Shown one piece after another: positions 25,926-34,236 of a stretch of DNA of 64,000 nt. The notes beneath the pieces are model-generated. The model was not told the DNA's origin and ran no database searches. It worked only from the letters and a program-made list of their open reading frames with translations. The stretch's first letter is position 1. Every line of letters starts with the position of its first letter. Source of the DNA: Limnohabitans sp. Rim11 (GTDB lineage Bacteria > Pseudomonadota > Gammaproteobacteria > Burkholderiales > Burkholderiaceae_C). The DNA is taken from the NCBI RefSeq assembly GCF_001269365.1, contig NZ_CXOM01000001.1, positions 868,090 through 932,089 on the forward strand, in the 5' to 3' direction. The position numbers and the translations under genes were made by a program.

Positions 25926-26644
25926 TGAAAAATGTTGCATTGTTGATAACGGCACTTTCTGCTCTGACAGTTTTGTCTGGCTGTGCGGAATTGCCATCGC
26001 AGGCAAAACCTTCTTTGCTGAAAAGCGAAACGACCATCCGCCCACAACCTCAGGAAATGGCCACGGCCAGTCGAGGATCATTGGTTCCTGCAGCGCAAGT
26101 CAGTCCTGCTGCGTTTCGCGGTTTGTTCGAAGATCGTCGTGCAGCTCGCGTTGGCGATACTTTGACGGTGTTATTGAACGAAACCACCAGGGCCAGTAAA
26201 GATGGAGGTACCTCTGCAAGCCGAAGCTCAGCCAACAATGCCAGTTTTGGGATGAACGCCTCTAAGAGCAGATCCGGAACAACCAGTAGCGCATCAAGTG
26301 GCGATGCGAACTTAGGCATGTCCAACAGTGGCGGTTCAAATTTTGACAGCAAAGGTGTTTCATCTGCTTCGAATCAATTCAGCGGCACGATTACCGTGAC
26401 GGTCCTAGAGGTTTTGTCAAACGGTAACTTAAACGTTGCAGGCGAAAAGCGCTTGGCTGTTGGTACAGAAGAAGAAGTCATTCGATTTGGCGGCATTGTT
26501 TCGCCTGTGAACCTTCAAGGAAACACCATCTTGTCATCTCAAGTGGCAGACGCTCGCATTGAATATCGTGGTGCTGGCATTACTGATGAAGTGAAAAGCG
26601 CAAGTTGGTTGACAAAATTATTTGTGCGTTATTCGCCTAACTGA
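25925..26644 (+). CDS. flgH: Flagellar L-ring lipoprotein FlgH
   Basis: FlgH forms the outer-membrane L ring. Seen: 239 residues from the ATG at 25925 (an in-frame GTG stands just before it). It has a lipoprotein signal with lipobox LSGC around residue 20, then GLFEDRRAARVGDTLTVLLNE at about 60-80, a Ser/Ala/Asn-rich loop at about 95-145, and the conserved end VANGxx-like GNLNVAGEKRLAVG, RFGGIVSPVNL, and a WLTKLFVRYSPN-type terminus. It overlaps flgG by one base. Confidence 0.94.
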   Translation: MKNVALLITALSALTVLSGCAELPSQAKPSLLKSETTIRPQPQEMATASRGSLVPAAQVSPAAFRGLFEDRRAARVGDTLTVLLNETTRASKDGGTSASRSSANNASFGMNASKSRSGTTSSASSGDANLGMSNSGGSNFDSKGVSSASNQFSGTITVTVLEVLSNGNLNVAGEKRLAVGTEEEVIRFGGIVSPVNLQGNTILSSQVADARIEYRGAGITDEVKSASWLTKLFVRYSPN

Positions 26645-26654
26645 GGTTGCAATC

Positions 26655-27764
26655 ATGACTTTGCGTTTCATTCTAAAAAGCTGCTTGGCATTGGCGGTAA
26701 TCATTTTTGCCAACATGGTTTGGGCTGAGCGTCTCAAAGACATGGCGGTGGTCTCGGGTCAACGTCCCAATCAGTTGATTGGTTACGGCTTGGTTGTAGG
26801 GCTGGATGGTACGGGTGACAGTGCTGGCCCCAATCCAGTCACTGGTCAGACCATCGTGACCATGCTCAATTCATTGGGCGTCTCGGTTCCAGTTGGTGTC
26901 AATTTGCAAGCGCGAAATGCTGCTGCGGTCATGGTGACTGCCGAATTGGGCGCTTTGGCCAGGCCGGGTCAGGCCATGGACGTGACAGTCTCTTCTTTGG
27001 CCAACGCACGCAGCTTGCGCGGTGGCACTTTGCTCATGACACCATTGCGCGCAGCCAATGGTCAGGTGTATGGCCAAGCCCAAGGATCGGTGGTGATTCC
27101 TGGCGCATCAGTAGGCACATCGCTTGCCAGGACCACCGTGAACCAATTGTCTTCAGGGCGCATCCCAGGCGGTGCCATTGTGGAGCAATCGGCACCAGAA
27201 GCTGATTTGAGTCCGTTGATTGAATTTAATTTCCACAAAGCAGATTACGTTCAAACCAAGCGTGCGGTTGAGGCTTTGGAGCGCGTGGTTGGTCCGCAAG
27301 ATGTATTGCCTGTTGATGCGCGTACTGTTGCAGTACGAGTACCCACTGATCGAACACAAAGAATGAACATCATGGCCCAATTGTTGGAGCTGGATGTTGA
27401 GTCGTCTGTTGATGTCGCCAAGGTGGTCGTCAATGCACGGACAGGCTCGGTGGTGGTGAATCAATCGGTTCGATTGGCGCCATTCGCTGTAACGCACGGC
27501 AATTTAACCATTCGTGTTCAGGCAAGTAATCAACTTTCAACACCCTCATTGATGGCACGCACGCGTCCAGTCACTGTCAGAAATGACCGTGTCAACATCG
27601 ATGCAGGACCAACTGGTCAAATGATCCAAGTTGAAGAAGGTGCTTCGTTGGAGCAAGTGGTTAGAGCTATCAACATGTTGGGCGCCACACCACAAGATCT
27701 GATGTCCATTCTGCAAGCTATGAAATCAGCAGGCGCTTTGCGTGCTGAGTTGGAAGTTATTTGA
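26655..27764 (+). CDS. flgI: Flagellar P-ring protein FlgI
   Basis: FlgI forms the periplasmic P ring. Seen: 369 residues from the ATG at 26655 with a Sec signal ending VWA before ERLKDMAVV. Family motifs include NQLIGYGLVVGLDGTGD, MLNSLGVSVP, KNAAAVMV-like ARNAAAVMVTAELGA, GGTLLMTPLRAANGQVY and a conserved C-terminus LQAMKSAGALRAELEVI. Its usual assembly chaperone FlgA is not in the window. Confidence 0.95.
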   Translation: MTLRFILKSCLALAVIIFANMVWAERLKDMAVVSGQRPNQLIGYGLVVGLDGTGDSAGPNPVTGQTIVTMLNSLGVSVPVGVNLQARNAAAVMVTAELGALARPGQAMDVTVSSLANARSLRGGTLLMTPLRAANGQVYGQAQGSVVIPGASVGTSLARTTVNQLSSGRIPGGAIVEQSAPEADLSPLIEFNFHKADYVQTKRAVEALERVVGPQDVLPVDARTVAVRVPTDRTQRMNIMAQLLELDVESSVDVAKVVVNARTGSVVVNQSVRLAPFAVTHGNLTIRVQASNQLSTPSLMARTRPVTVRNDRVNIDAGPTGQMIQVEEGASLEQVVRAINMLGATPQDLMSILQAMKSAGALRAELEVI

Positions 27765-27765
27765 C

Positions 27766-28137
27766 ATGGCAGACCTCGTCATTTCAGGCTTGATTTCAGC
27801 CAAGCCCATCACACCACCAGCGGCTGATACACCGCAGGTGAAGAAGATCAAGCAAAGCGCCCAAGAGTTTGAGGCTGTGCTGTTGCGTCAATTTTTAAAG
27901 GAAGTCAGAACTTCTGCAATGGCCGAAACCAAAAAGGGCAGCAATGCGGCTTACCTAGAAATGGCCGATGAGCAAATGGCCAACCAACTGGCTGCGCAAG
28001 GTGGCTTCGGATTTGGCAAGTCCATGGCAGATCAAATGTTGCGACAAGTTCAGGCTGCGAAGCTAATCACTTCGGGGTCGAATGCCGTAAAACCAGATAA
28101 CACCTTGTCCGCAGGCCTGTTGGCCCCCGCGAATTGA
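27766..28137 (+). CDS. flgJ: Rod-binding protein FlgJ, single-domain form
   Basis: FlgJ caps the growing rod. Seen: 123 residues holding only the N-terminal rod-binding domain (KQSAQEFEAVLLRQFLKEVR at about 27-46, a Met/Ala/Gly-rich MADQMLRQV end). The C-terminal glucosaminidase half found in the roughly 310-residue enterobacterial FlgJ is missing; the frame closes after an unstructured tail. A separate peptidoglycan hydrolase must open the wall, and none is encoded nearby. Start ATG at 27766, one base after the flgI stop. Confidence 0.9.
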   Translation: MADLVISGLISAKPITPPAADTPQVKKIKQSAQEFEAVLLRQFLKEVRTSAMAETKKGSNAAYLEMADEQMANQLAAQGGFGFGKSMADQMLRQVQAAKLITSGSNAVKPDNTLSAGLLAPAN

Positions 28138-28154
28138 CCTAACGGAACTACCAA

Positions 28155-29738
28155 GTGAGATCAGCTGCCCTTTTCGATAGCGCCATGGCTGGCCTGCAAT
28201 CTGCGCAGGCGGGCATGATGGTGACGTCGCAAAACGTAACTGGATCTTCCATTGACGGTTATGTGCGCCGTACGTCCAATCCGCGCATCAATGGCATGTC
28301 GCCCACATCCATTGATTTGACAGGTACCTCTTTTGCAGTTGAAGGATTCAGTCGTTACTTTGACAACCTTTTGCAAGTACAGGTTTTGTCGCAACAGAGT
28401 AAAACCACTTACACACAAACATTGGTTCAGTCCGTTTCGTCCTTGGATGCGATGCTGACAGACCCAGCCACATCTATCGCGCAAGCACTGGGTAATTTTT
28501 TCAATGCTGCGGGGTCAATTGCCAATGAGCCAAGTAATTTTGCATATCAGCAAAGTTTGATCGGTACTGCTCGTCAGGTGGCCGATCGAATACGAGGCAT
28601 GGCCGAAATGGTGGGGCAAATATCTAGCAATGCTTCAACGGCTTTGGCAGATGTGTTGAATCAAGCTAATACCTTAACACCACAACTTGCATCTGTGAAT
28701 GCCAAGATCAGATCGTCAGCCACGCCGGGGTTATCTTACCCATCTGCAGATTTGTTGGATGAACGTGATCGAATTGTTGCGAAGCTGCAAGACTTGGTTG
28801 GTGGTACAACATTGATCAACGAAGATGGCACAGCAAGCTACATGGTAGATGGCCAACATCTGGTCGACAGAGAAATTGCAAATACATTTGCAAACGAGAC
28901 GGGTACATCACCTGTTCGAAGTGACTTGCCGTTGACCGGATTGAAAATCAAAATGGTCTCGCCAGACTCTAGAAACCCCGTCTTGATTCCAATCGTCATG
29001 AGTCAAGTCATGTCCAATAGTGGTGCAAATACAGTTTTGATGGGAGGGCAAAGTTTGTTGCAAGAGGGTAAGGCTGGTGCTTACATTCACTTGATTCAAA
29101 ATTTTGTGCCCAATGTGCAAAAAAGTATTAACTTGCTGGCTGCTCAATTGGTTCGCCAGGTAAACACGGCTGTCAGCGCAACAGGGGGCGCCATTGCGCC
29201 CATCTTTGGATTCAAAGCAACTGCCAGTGGCGCACCTCCCGTTACTGCCGGCGCTTTGCTAAACGACTTGTTCAGGCCTGCTGGTGGTGCGGGTCCAGAC
29301 AGCACCTATGCCAACATTGTGGAGGCTGCTAATCCGCAAAGCAGTCAGTACAAAACGTCGGTCGAATTTAATTTAAACAAAGCTGACTTAGATGCGCGTT
29401 TGTTCACTGTGGTCGGTAGCTTTGACACAGCCCAATTTACCAACCTTGATGCCACAGCTTCTTCATCCATTGAGAAATTGCGTGAAACATTTGCATCGCC
29501 ACTGACATTCATTACCAGCAGTATTGCCACCACTGTGGCCACTTGGAAAAATGACAACAAAGCCAATGAGGCGCTGCAAAAAACACTGAAGGAGCAAAAG
29601 TCTGCTATCACAGGCGTTAACTTGGATGAAGAGGCAGCCAATTTGGTAAAGTACCAACAGCTTTACAACGCCTCTAGTAAATTAATGCAAACAGGGCGCC
29701 AAATGTTTGATACCTTGCTGGGCATGCTGTCCAGTTAA
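28155..29738 (+). CDS. flgK: Hook-filament junction protein FlgK (HAP1)
   Basis: FlgK is the first junction protein between hook and filament. Seen: 527 residues from a GTG at 28155. The N-terminal rod/hook-like helix has ALFDSAMAGLQSAQAGMMVT (about 4-23). The central part has DERDRIVAKLQDLVG and SYMVDGQHLV. The C-terminal FlgK signature is TGVNLDEEAANLVKYQQLY near 490. Length matches E. coli FlgK (547). flgL follows after 18 bases. Confidence 0.93.
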   Translation: MRSAALFDSAMAGLQSAQAGMMVTSQNVTGSSIDGYVRRTSNPRINGMSPTSIDLTGTSFAVEGFSRYFDNLLQVQVLSQQSKTTYTQTLVQSVSSLDAMLTDPATSIAQALGNFFNAAGSIANEPSNFAYQQSLIGTARQVADRIRGMAEMVGQISSNASTALADVLNQANTLTPQLASVNAKIRSSATPGLSYPSADLLDERDRIVAKLQDLVGGTTLINEDGTASYMVDGQHLVDREIANTFANETGTSPVRSDLPLTGLKIKMVSPDSRNPVLIPIVMSQVMSNSGANTVLMGGQSLLQEGKAGAYIHLIQNFVPNVQKSINLLAAQLVRQVNTAVSATGGAIAPIFGFKATASGAPPVTAGALLNDLFRPAGGAGPDSTYANIVEAANPQSSQYKTSVEFNLNKADLDARLFTVVGSFDTAQFTNLDATASSSIEKLRETFASPLTFITSSIATTVATWKNDNKANEALQKTLKEQKSAITGVNLDEEAANLVKYQQLYNASSKLMQTGRQMFDTLLGMLSS

Positions 29739-29756
29739 CACGCGAGATCTTAAATC

Positions 29757-30590
29757 ATGAGAATTAGCAGCCAACAGGTATTCGACAGCAGTTTGCAATC
29801 GATCCAACAACATACCTCGGATGTGGTGGAAACACAGCGACAAATATCTTCTGGCCAGAAATACCGCTTGGCTTCTGATGACGCGCTTGCTGCAGGGTTG
29901 GGCGTTCAGGTTGCATGGAACAAGTCGCAATATGCCATGTTCAAGGTGAACCAAGATCACATCAATGCGTCACTGACCTCCACTGATGCACAACTTAGCA
30001 GCATTAACATTGCATTGACCAAATTTCAACAAATGATGGTCCAAGGCCGAAACGACCCGCTTGGATCGGACGGTCGGAAAATCTTAGGGCAGCAAGCAGA
30101 ATCACTTATTGCAGCAGTGACTCAATTTTCAAATGCCAAAGACGCCAATGGTCAAAATATTCTTCGCTCCGGGCCAGTATCTACCGTACTCATAGCGCCC
30201 AGTGTCAGCTTAGAGTCTGGCATCAGCTACAACGAGGTCATGATGGGACCGGTGGGCACTGGCAAAGATGTTTTGGCAATCATGACATCTATCAAAGTCA
30301 AGCTGGCTGGCGGGAATTCCCCCTCCGATGAGGATATGGTGAATTTTCAGGCTGCGCTGACGCAAGTAACACGTGCTCAAGTTAAAACCGGCTTGTTACA
30401 AAATCAGTTAGATGCCGCGACCGAATCGGCTGAAGTACAAAAAACAAATGTAGAGTTGCAAAGAAGTAACTTGCTTGACACTGATTTGGCCACAGCCACT
30501 GCCAGTTTGGTGAAGTCTAATGCCTTGCTGCAGGCCGCTCAATCCGTCATGACCAAACTTGACGTTAACACTCTGTTTCAAAAATTATGA
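29757..30590 (+). CDS. flgL: Hook-filament junction protein FlgL (HAP3)
   Basis: FlgL is the second junction protein, flagellin-like. Seen: 277 residues, N-terminal RISSQQVFDSSLQSIQQH and QRQISSGQKYRLASDDALAA (the flagellin D0/D1 pattern), and a C-terminal helix with SNLLDTDLATATASLVKSNALLQAA. It is shorter than the 317 residues of E. coli, by loss in the middle. The stop overlaps the motA ATG (ATGA), so motAB belong to the same transcript. Confidence 0.92.
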   Translation: MRISSQQVFDSSLQSIQQHTSDVVETQRQISSGQKYRLASDDALAAGLGVQVAWNKSQYAMFKVNQDHINASLTSTDAQLSSINIALTKFQQMMVQGRNDPLGSDGRKILGQQAESLIAAVTQFSNAKDANGQNILRSGPVSTVLIAPSVSLESGISYNEVMMGPVGTGKDVLAIMTSIKVKLAGGNSPSDEDMVNFQAALTQVTRAQVKTGLLQNQLDAATESAEVQKTNVELQRSNLLDTDLATATASLVKSNALLQAAQSVMTKLDVNTLFQKL

Positions 30591-31465
30591 ATATTCCAAT
30601 TGGTTGGCTTATAGCCTTTGCTACAGCGCTTGGCGGATTTTTTTGGCTGGGCGGAGAACTCAATAACCTGTGGGTGCCAGAAGAATATTTGATTATTTTT
30701 GGCGCTGCGTTGGGCACCTTGATCGCTTCTAATAAATGGCGCAATCTGAAAAACTTGTTCAAGGCGTTTGGTCGAATTTTTGTTCGCTCTGAATCTAACA
30801 AAGCTGCCAATCTTGCTTTGTTGTGTTTGATGTTTGAATTGCTTCAAAAAATCAAACGCGATGGATCTCTCTCGATTGAGGCAGACATTACCAGCCCAAA
30901 ATCGAGCGCCTTGTTTGCAAAATATCCAGTTGTTTTAAAACAAAATCGTTTGCTTGAATTTATTACTGACTACTTTCGCATGATGATGGATGGCACGGTG
31001 ACGCTGAGCCAACTCGAAACCGTCATGGCGCAAGAAATTGAAGTCATGAATCAAGAGTCATTGGAGCCATCCGACTCCATGGTGACCCTTGCTGACAGCA
31101 TGCCAGCTTTTGGTATTGTGGCCGCCATTGTGGGCGTGATCCACACCTTGGCTTCTATCAAGCTTGGCAAGTCGCCTGGCGAAATTGGTGCAAGCATTGC
31201 CGCTGCCCTGACAGGTACATTGTTTGGCGTTTTCAGTGCTTATGCTTTGTTCGCGCCCATTGCGCGAACCCTCGAACAAAATGCAGCGTCTGATGTAAAG
31301 CCCTATGAAGCTGTCAAAGAAATTTTGATTGCTTATTACAGCAATTTCTCACCACTGGTGGCAGTTGAGTACGGCCGTAAAGTTCTATTCACAGATCAGC
31401 GTCCAAGCATGACTGAGCTGGAGGCGGGTGTGCTGTCAACATCTGGAACCAGCCTTCGCGGTTAA
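30587..31465 (+). CDS. motA: Flagellar stator protein MotA
   Basis: MotA, five copies of which form the rotating sleeve of the proton-driven stator. Seen: 292 residues, four membrane segments (about 5-25, 32-50, 180-200, 215-235), YLIIFGAALGTLIASN, a cytoplasmic loop with the conserved charged helix region (FITDYFRMMMDG), and the signature ADSMPAFGIVAAIVGVIHTL at about 166-185, including the proline essential in E. coli MotA. It overlaps flgL by 4 bases and precedes motB, so the stator is encoded in the basal-body operon. Confidence 0.92.
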   Translation: MNIPIGWLIAFATALGGFFWLGGELNNLWVPEEYLIIFGAALGTLIASNKWRNLKNLFKAFGRIFVRSESNKAANLALLCLMFELLQKIKRDGSLSIEADITSPKSSALFAKYPVVLKQNRLLEFITDYFRMMMDGTVTLSQLETVMAQEIEVMNQESLEPSDSMVTLADSMPAFGIVAAIVGVIHTLASIKLGKSPGEIGASIAAALTGTLFGVFSAYALFAPIARTLEQNAASDVKPYEAVKEILIAYYSNFSPLVAVEYGRKVLFTDQRPSMTELEAGVLSTSGTSLRG

Positions 31466-31472
31466 TTAGCAA

Positions 31473-32198
31473 ATGGCTACTATCAAAATCGAGCCAGTTG
31501 TCAGGCGAGGCCGTCCACAAAAGAAGGCGCGCCGAGAAGCTGCCCACGGCAACTGGAAGTTGGTGTATGCCGATTTCGTCACTGTCCTCATGGCTTTTTT
31601 CATTGTGGTTTGGATTTTGCTGTTCGATCTGGTTTCTGAGCGCGAAAGATTTGACAAGACTTGCCTTGACCCCCTCAATGAAGCATTGCAGAAACAGATC
31701 AATGAAGATCAGGCATTGCAGTCTGGCACCAATCCATTGCAGATTGAATATTCGCAAGAAGGCTTAAGGGTCACCCTTTTAGATACGCGAGAACCTATGT
31801 TCCAACGTGGTGGCACAACACTCTCTGATTTTGCCAAAAAGCAATTTCAAAAAATTGCTTCAGTGGTTGATATTTGCCCAACCCATAAATTGAAGATCGA
31901 GGGTTATACGGACTCCATGCCATATTCGGGTGGGGCAACTGGCTATGGGAATTGGGAGCTTTCAGGTGAACGTGCCAATGCTGCACGCCGAGAGTTGATT
32001 GCGCAAAAGGTTTCGATTGATCGTATTGCACAAGTCATTGGCTATGGGGACAGCGTTCCCACATTGCCAGACGATCCCACCAATGCCATTAACCGTAGAA
32101 TTTCAATCACCATCTTGCCGCCCTTGAAGGTGAAGCGAGACTTGATGATGAATGACAAGGAAGAGTCGCCTGCGAAGTCTTCCGTCAAAGGCTATTAA
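31473..32198 (+). CDS. motB: Flagellar stator protein MotB
   Basis: MotB anchors the stator to peptidoglycan and carries the proton site. Seen: 241 residues, a basic N-terminus, one membrane helix at about 34-52 with the protonatable Asp34 in YADFVTVLMAFF, a plug region, then an OmpA-like domain at about 115-225 with KIEGYTDSMPY, NWELSGERANAARREL and NRRISITI. It is shorter than E. coli MotB (308). The stop overlaps that of the SPOR-domain gene on the opposite strand by 4 bases. Confidence 0.93.
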   Translation: MATIKIEPVVRRGRPQKKARREAAHGNWKLVYADFVTVLMAFFIVVWILLFDLVSERERFDKTCLDPLNEALQKQINEDQALQSGTNPLQIEYSQEGLRVTLLDTREPMFQRGGTTLSDFAKKQFQKIASVVDICPTHKLKIEGYTDSMPYSGGATGYGNWELSGERANAARRELIAQKVSIDRIAQVIGYGDSVPTLPDDPTNAINRRISITILPPLKVKRDLMMNDKEESPAKSSVKGY

Positions 32199-33460
32199 GG
32201 TTTGTCTTGTTGAGGGGCGCTATAGCCCCTCAGCGCTGCCACATTCTCAATGACAATGTCACTTGAGTTGGGCATGCGTGATGCAGCTTTTCTGGCCATC
32301 TCTGCCGTCCTGAATGGCCCGTCCACCAACATATACTTCACGTCATTGGCGCCTTCAATTCGGACTGGCACCACATAAGTTCGCTTGAGCCAATCTTTGC
32401 CTTCGGTTTCTTTTTGAGCTTCTTGCGCGGTGGCAAAAGTTTGAAATTCCAAGACAAAATGATCTTCAGGCAATTTCGTCAGCCAGCGCTGCCCTTGCAA
32501 TGCAATCTCTGGCATTTCAGTCGTGGCATCCTTGTCTTTTTCATTCGCGTTGCCAGAAGGTGCTGAACCTTCAGATGGTACCGCTTTGATGCTCTTGCTT
32601 TTGGCAGCAAAGACGCTGAGAATTTTTTCACCAAATTCGGGATGCAATACGGCGGACACGCCCACAGAAATAGTCAATAGCCCAAGGACGATGACGACCC
32701 AAGGCAAGATTTTTTTCTGAGACGGCGACGCCTTTGAACTTTTGCTTGGCGTAGCTTTGGGAGCGGAAAAGGGGGCTGCTGTGCGTAAGGGGGCTTCTGG
32801 CTTTTCTTCAGCGTTAGAAGATGTGTCCGGTACAACATATCTAACGCCACTTAATCTTTTTTCCGATTTAGCCAAGTGGTTAAAAAACTCAATGGCAATC
32901 TCTTCGGTACCGTTTCGCCGTGCTTCCTGGATTGCATTTAATTTTTGTTCAGGTGTTGGCAGACTCAAAACCCACGTATTGATTTTTGGGTTGTTGTCAA
33001 AAATTGGCAGTGATTCTGTTTCACTGGCATCAAACATCAGTACAGCGCAAATGCCCGCGCCTGGAAAATTCTCAATCAGTTTGAGTAATATTTGAATGTC
33101 TTTCTCGCCTAAGGCATTGGCATTTTGAATGAGCCAAATTTTGTCAGGCAGGCCCTTGCTTGTAGGCTGCGTAGCGATTTGAAAAGACAAGCTGTTCAAA
33201 ATCGCATTGAAGCGTTCTAGAAGCCCTTCGGTGTCGGCGGGCAGCAATACTTCTAGCGATGTTTGCGGGAAATCTTGGTTGATTCTTCTGACAACCCGCT
33301 CGCCGTAATAAGTTAGAAGTTCTTTGTACTTGCTGACCAGCACCAGGCTTTTGTTGTCCTGGCGTAGTGAAGTTAAGTAGCTTTCAATTTGCAAACGATC
33401 AACTGCCCTGAAAAAAATGTCAGGGTTGGGGGAGGCGGTTTGATCGTTGAATCCACTCAT
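32195..33460 (-). CDS. DamX-like bitopic SPOR-domain protein with degenerate ATPase-like N-domain
   Basis: A 421-residue membrane protein. Seen: the N-terminal cytoplasmic domain (about 10-205) has the strand-helix rhythm of an AAA/ExeA-type ATPase (SLVLVSKYKEL where a P-loop would sit, KIWLIQNANALG where Walker B would sit) but no GxxxxGKT and no DExx. A Ser/Pro/Lys linker follows (about 215-255), then one membrane helix at about 257-277, a second low-complexity linker, and a C-terminal SPOR-like domain at about 338-410 (VLEFQTFATAQEAQKET, YMLVDGPFRTAEMARKA). Known: DamX and relatives bind denuded glycan at division sites through SPOR. It converges on motB. The start codon lies in the loop of an 8-bp hairpin at 33449-33475. 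Its link to the flagellum is inferred from position only. Confidence 0.7.
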   Translation of the reverse strand: MSGFNDQTASPNPDIFFRAVDRLQIESYLTSLRQDNKSLVLVSKYKELLTYYGERVVRRINQDFPQTSLEVLLPADTEGLLERFNAILNSLSFQIATQPTSKGLPDKIWLIQNANALGEKDIQILLKLIENFPGAGICAVLMFDASETESLPIFDNNPKINTWVLSLPTPEQKLNAIQEARRNGTEEIAIEFFNHLAKSEKRLSGVRYVVPDTSSNAEEKPEAPLRTAAPFSAPKATPSKSSKASPSQKKILPWVVIVLGLLTISVGVSAVLHPEFGEKILSVFAAKSKSIKAVPSEGSAPSGNANEKDKDATTEMPEIALQGQRWLTKLPEDHFVLEFQTFATAQEAQKETEGKDWLKRTYVVPVRIEGANDVKYMLVDGPFRTAEMARKAASRMPNSSDIVIENVAALRGYSAPQQDKP

Positions 33461-33475
33461 GTATCAGGTGGATTC
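33449..33475 (-). promoter_or_regulatory. Hairpin enclosing the start codon of the SPOR-domain gene
   Basis: GAATCCAC at 33449-33456 pairs perfectly with GTGGATTC at 33468-33475. On the minus strand the ATG (33460-33458) lies in the 11-base loop and no clear ribosome site is visible. It could influence initiation or be the 3' structure of the upstream HMA gene, which ends 15 bases away. Confidence 0.35.
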
Positions 33476-33489
33476 TAGTGTGCTTAGCC

Positions 33490-33768
33490 TCATGTCATAC
33501 GGCCAATGGCGCAACTGACAAAGGATTTGGCATTGGTGATGCCGGCTTCAAGGCCAGCAACAGAGCCTTTTTCTGGATAGCCCATAGAGCGCAGTTTGTC
33601 GATGACGCTTTGTTTGATGGACGCTTCGCCCTCAAAGCTGACCAATTGTTTTTCGCGATCAATGACCAAATTGGAAACCTGCGCGACGCTGTTGATGCCC
33701 TTGACGATTGAGTTCTCGCAGCCACCGCATTTGATGTTCTCAACTTCAACTTGGAAAGTTTGTGTCAT
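33490..33768 (-). CDS. Heavy-metal-associated (HMA) domain protein, CopZ-like
   Basis: A 92-residue cytoplasmic protein. Seen: the ferredoxin-like HMA fold with the metal-binding pair in IKCGGCENSI at about 13-22 (CxxC) and VSFEGEASIKQSVIDKLRSMGYP, then a short C-terminal extension with one further Cys (FVSCAIG). CopZ-like proteins carry Cu(I) to P-type ATPases, but no copper ATPase is in the window, so the metal is not established. The start at 33768 is preceded on the minus strand by AAGGA at good distance, which makes the longer frame to 33816 unlikely. Confidence 0.8.
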   Translation of the reverse strand: MTQTFQVEVENIKCGGCENSIVKGINSVAQVSNLVIDREKQLVSFEGEASIKQSVIDKLRSMGYPEKGSVAGLEAGITNAKSFVSCAIGRMT

Positions 33769-33993
33769 GACATGTTCCTTTGTGAAATGCCGCTGCATCA
33801 GTGCGGCGGTAAGCAATAAGTATGCGCTTCTGAAATAATTATCGTCTGATTTACATCAATCAAGCTAATCCAAGTAGCACTATTTTTGTGGTTTTTAGGT
33901 GCAAAACGCCAATATCAGCGGTGTTGGCGGGGCTCATAATGCTCACTTAGAATTGCAGCCAACACCTTTCAACCCAGAACCTGGCAGTTTCAC

Positions 33994-34236
33994 ATGAGCC
34001 TCAAAATCGTTGTTTATTCCAAGTCAGCTTGCCCCCAGTGCGAGTCTGCCAAGATGATTCTCAAGTCCAAGTCTTTGGCCTATGAGGAAATCAAAATCGA
34101 TGACGAAGCCGAGCGCATGGCCTTTTATGAAAAGTGTGGCCCTTCTGTCCGCCAGATGCCCCAAATTTTTATCAACGATCAGCGAGTGGGTGGGCTGGCT
34201 GGCTTACAAGCCGCCCTGGCCCAAATTACGCAGTAG
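33994..34236 (+). CDS. grxC: Glutaredoxin (GrxC type)
   Basis: A small dithiol oxidoreductase using glutathione to reduce disulfides. Seen: 80 residues, thioredoxin fold with the active site CPQC at about 13-16, the cis-proline in RQMPQIFIND and the glutathione-binding GGLAGLQAA at about 66-74. It is transcribed divergently from the HMA gene across 225 bases and overlaps the 3' end of the glutathione transferase gene, read from the other strand, by 11 bases. CPQC replaces the usual CPYC. Confidence 0.88.
   Translation: MSLKIVVYSKSACPQCESAKMILKSKSLAYEEIKIDDEAERMAFYEKCGPSVRQMPQIFINDQRVGGLAGLQAALAQITQ

Noticed and set aside
33850..33863. FNR/ANR-like site (TTTAC-N4-ATCAA) between the HMA gene and grxC
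   Set aside because: Only the right half-site fits; the left half matches three of five bases, and neither gene is a clear anaerobic target.
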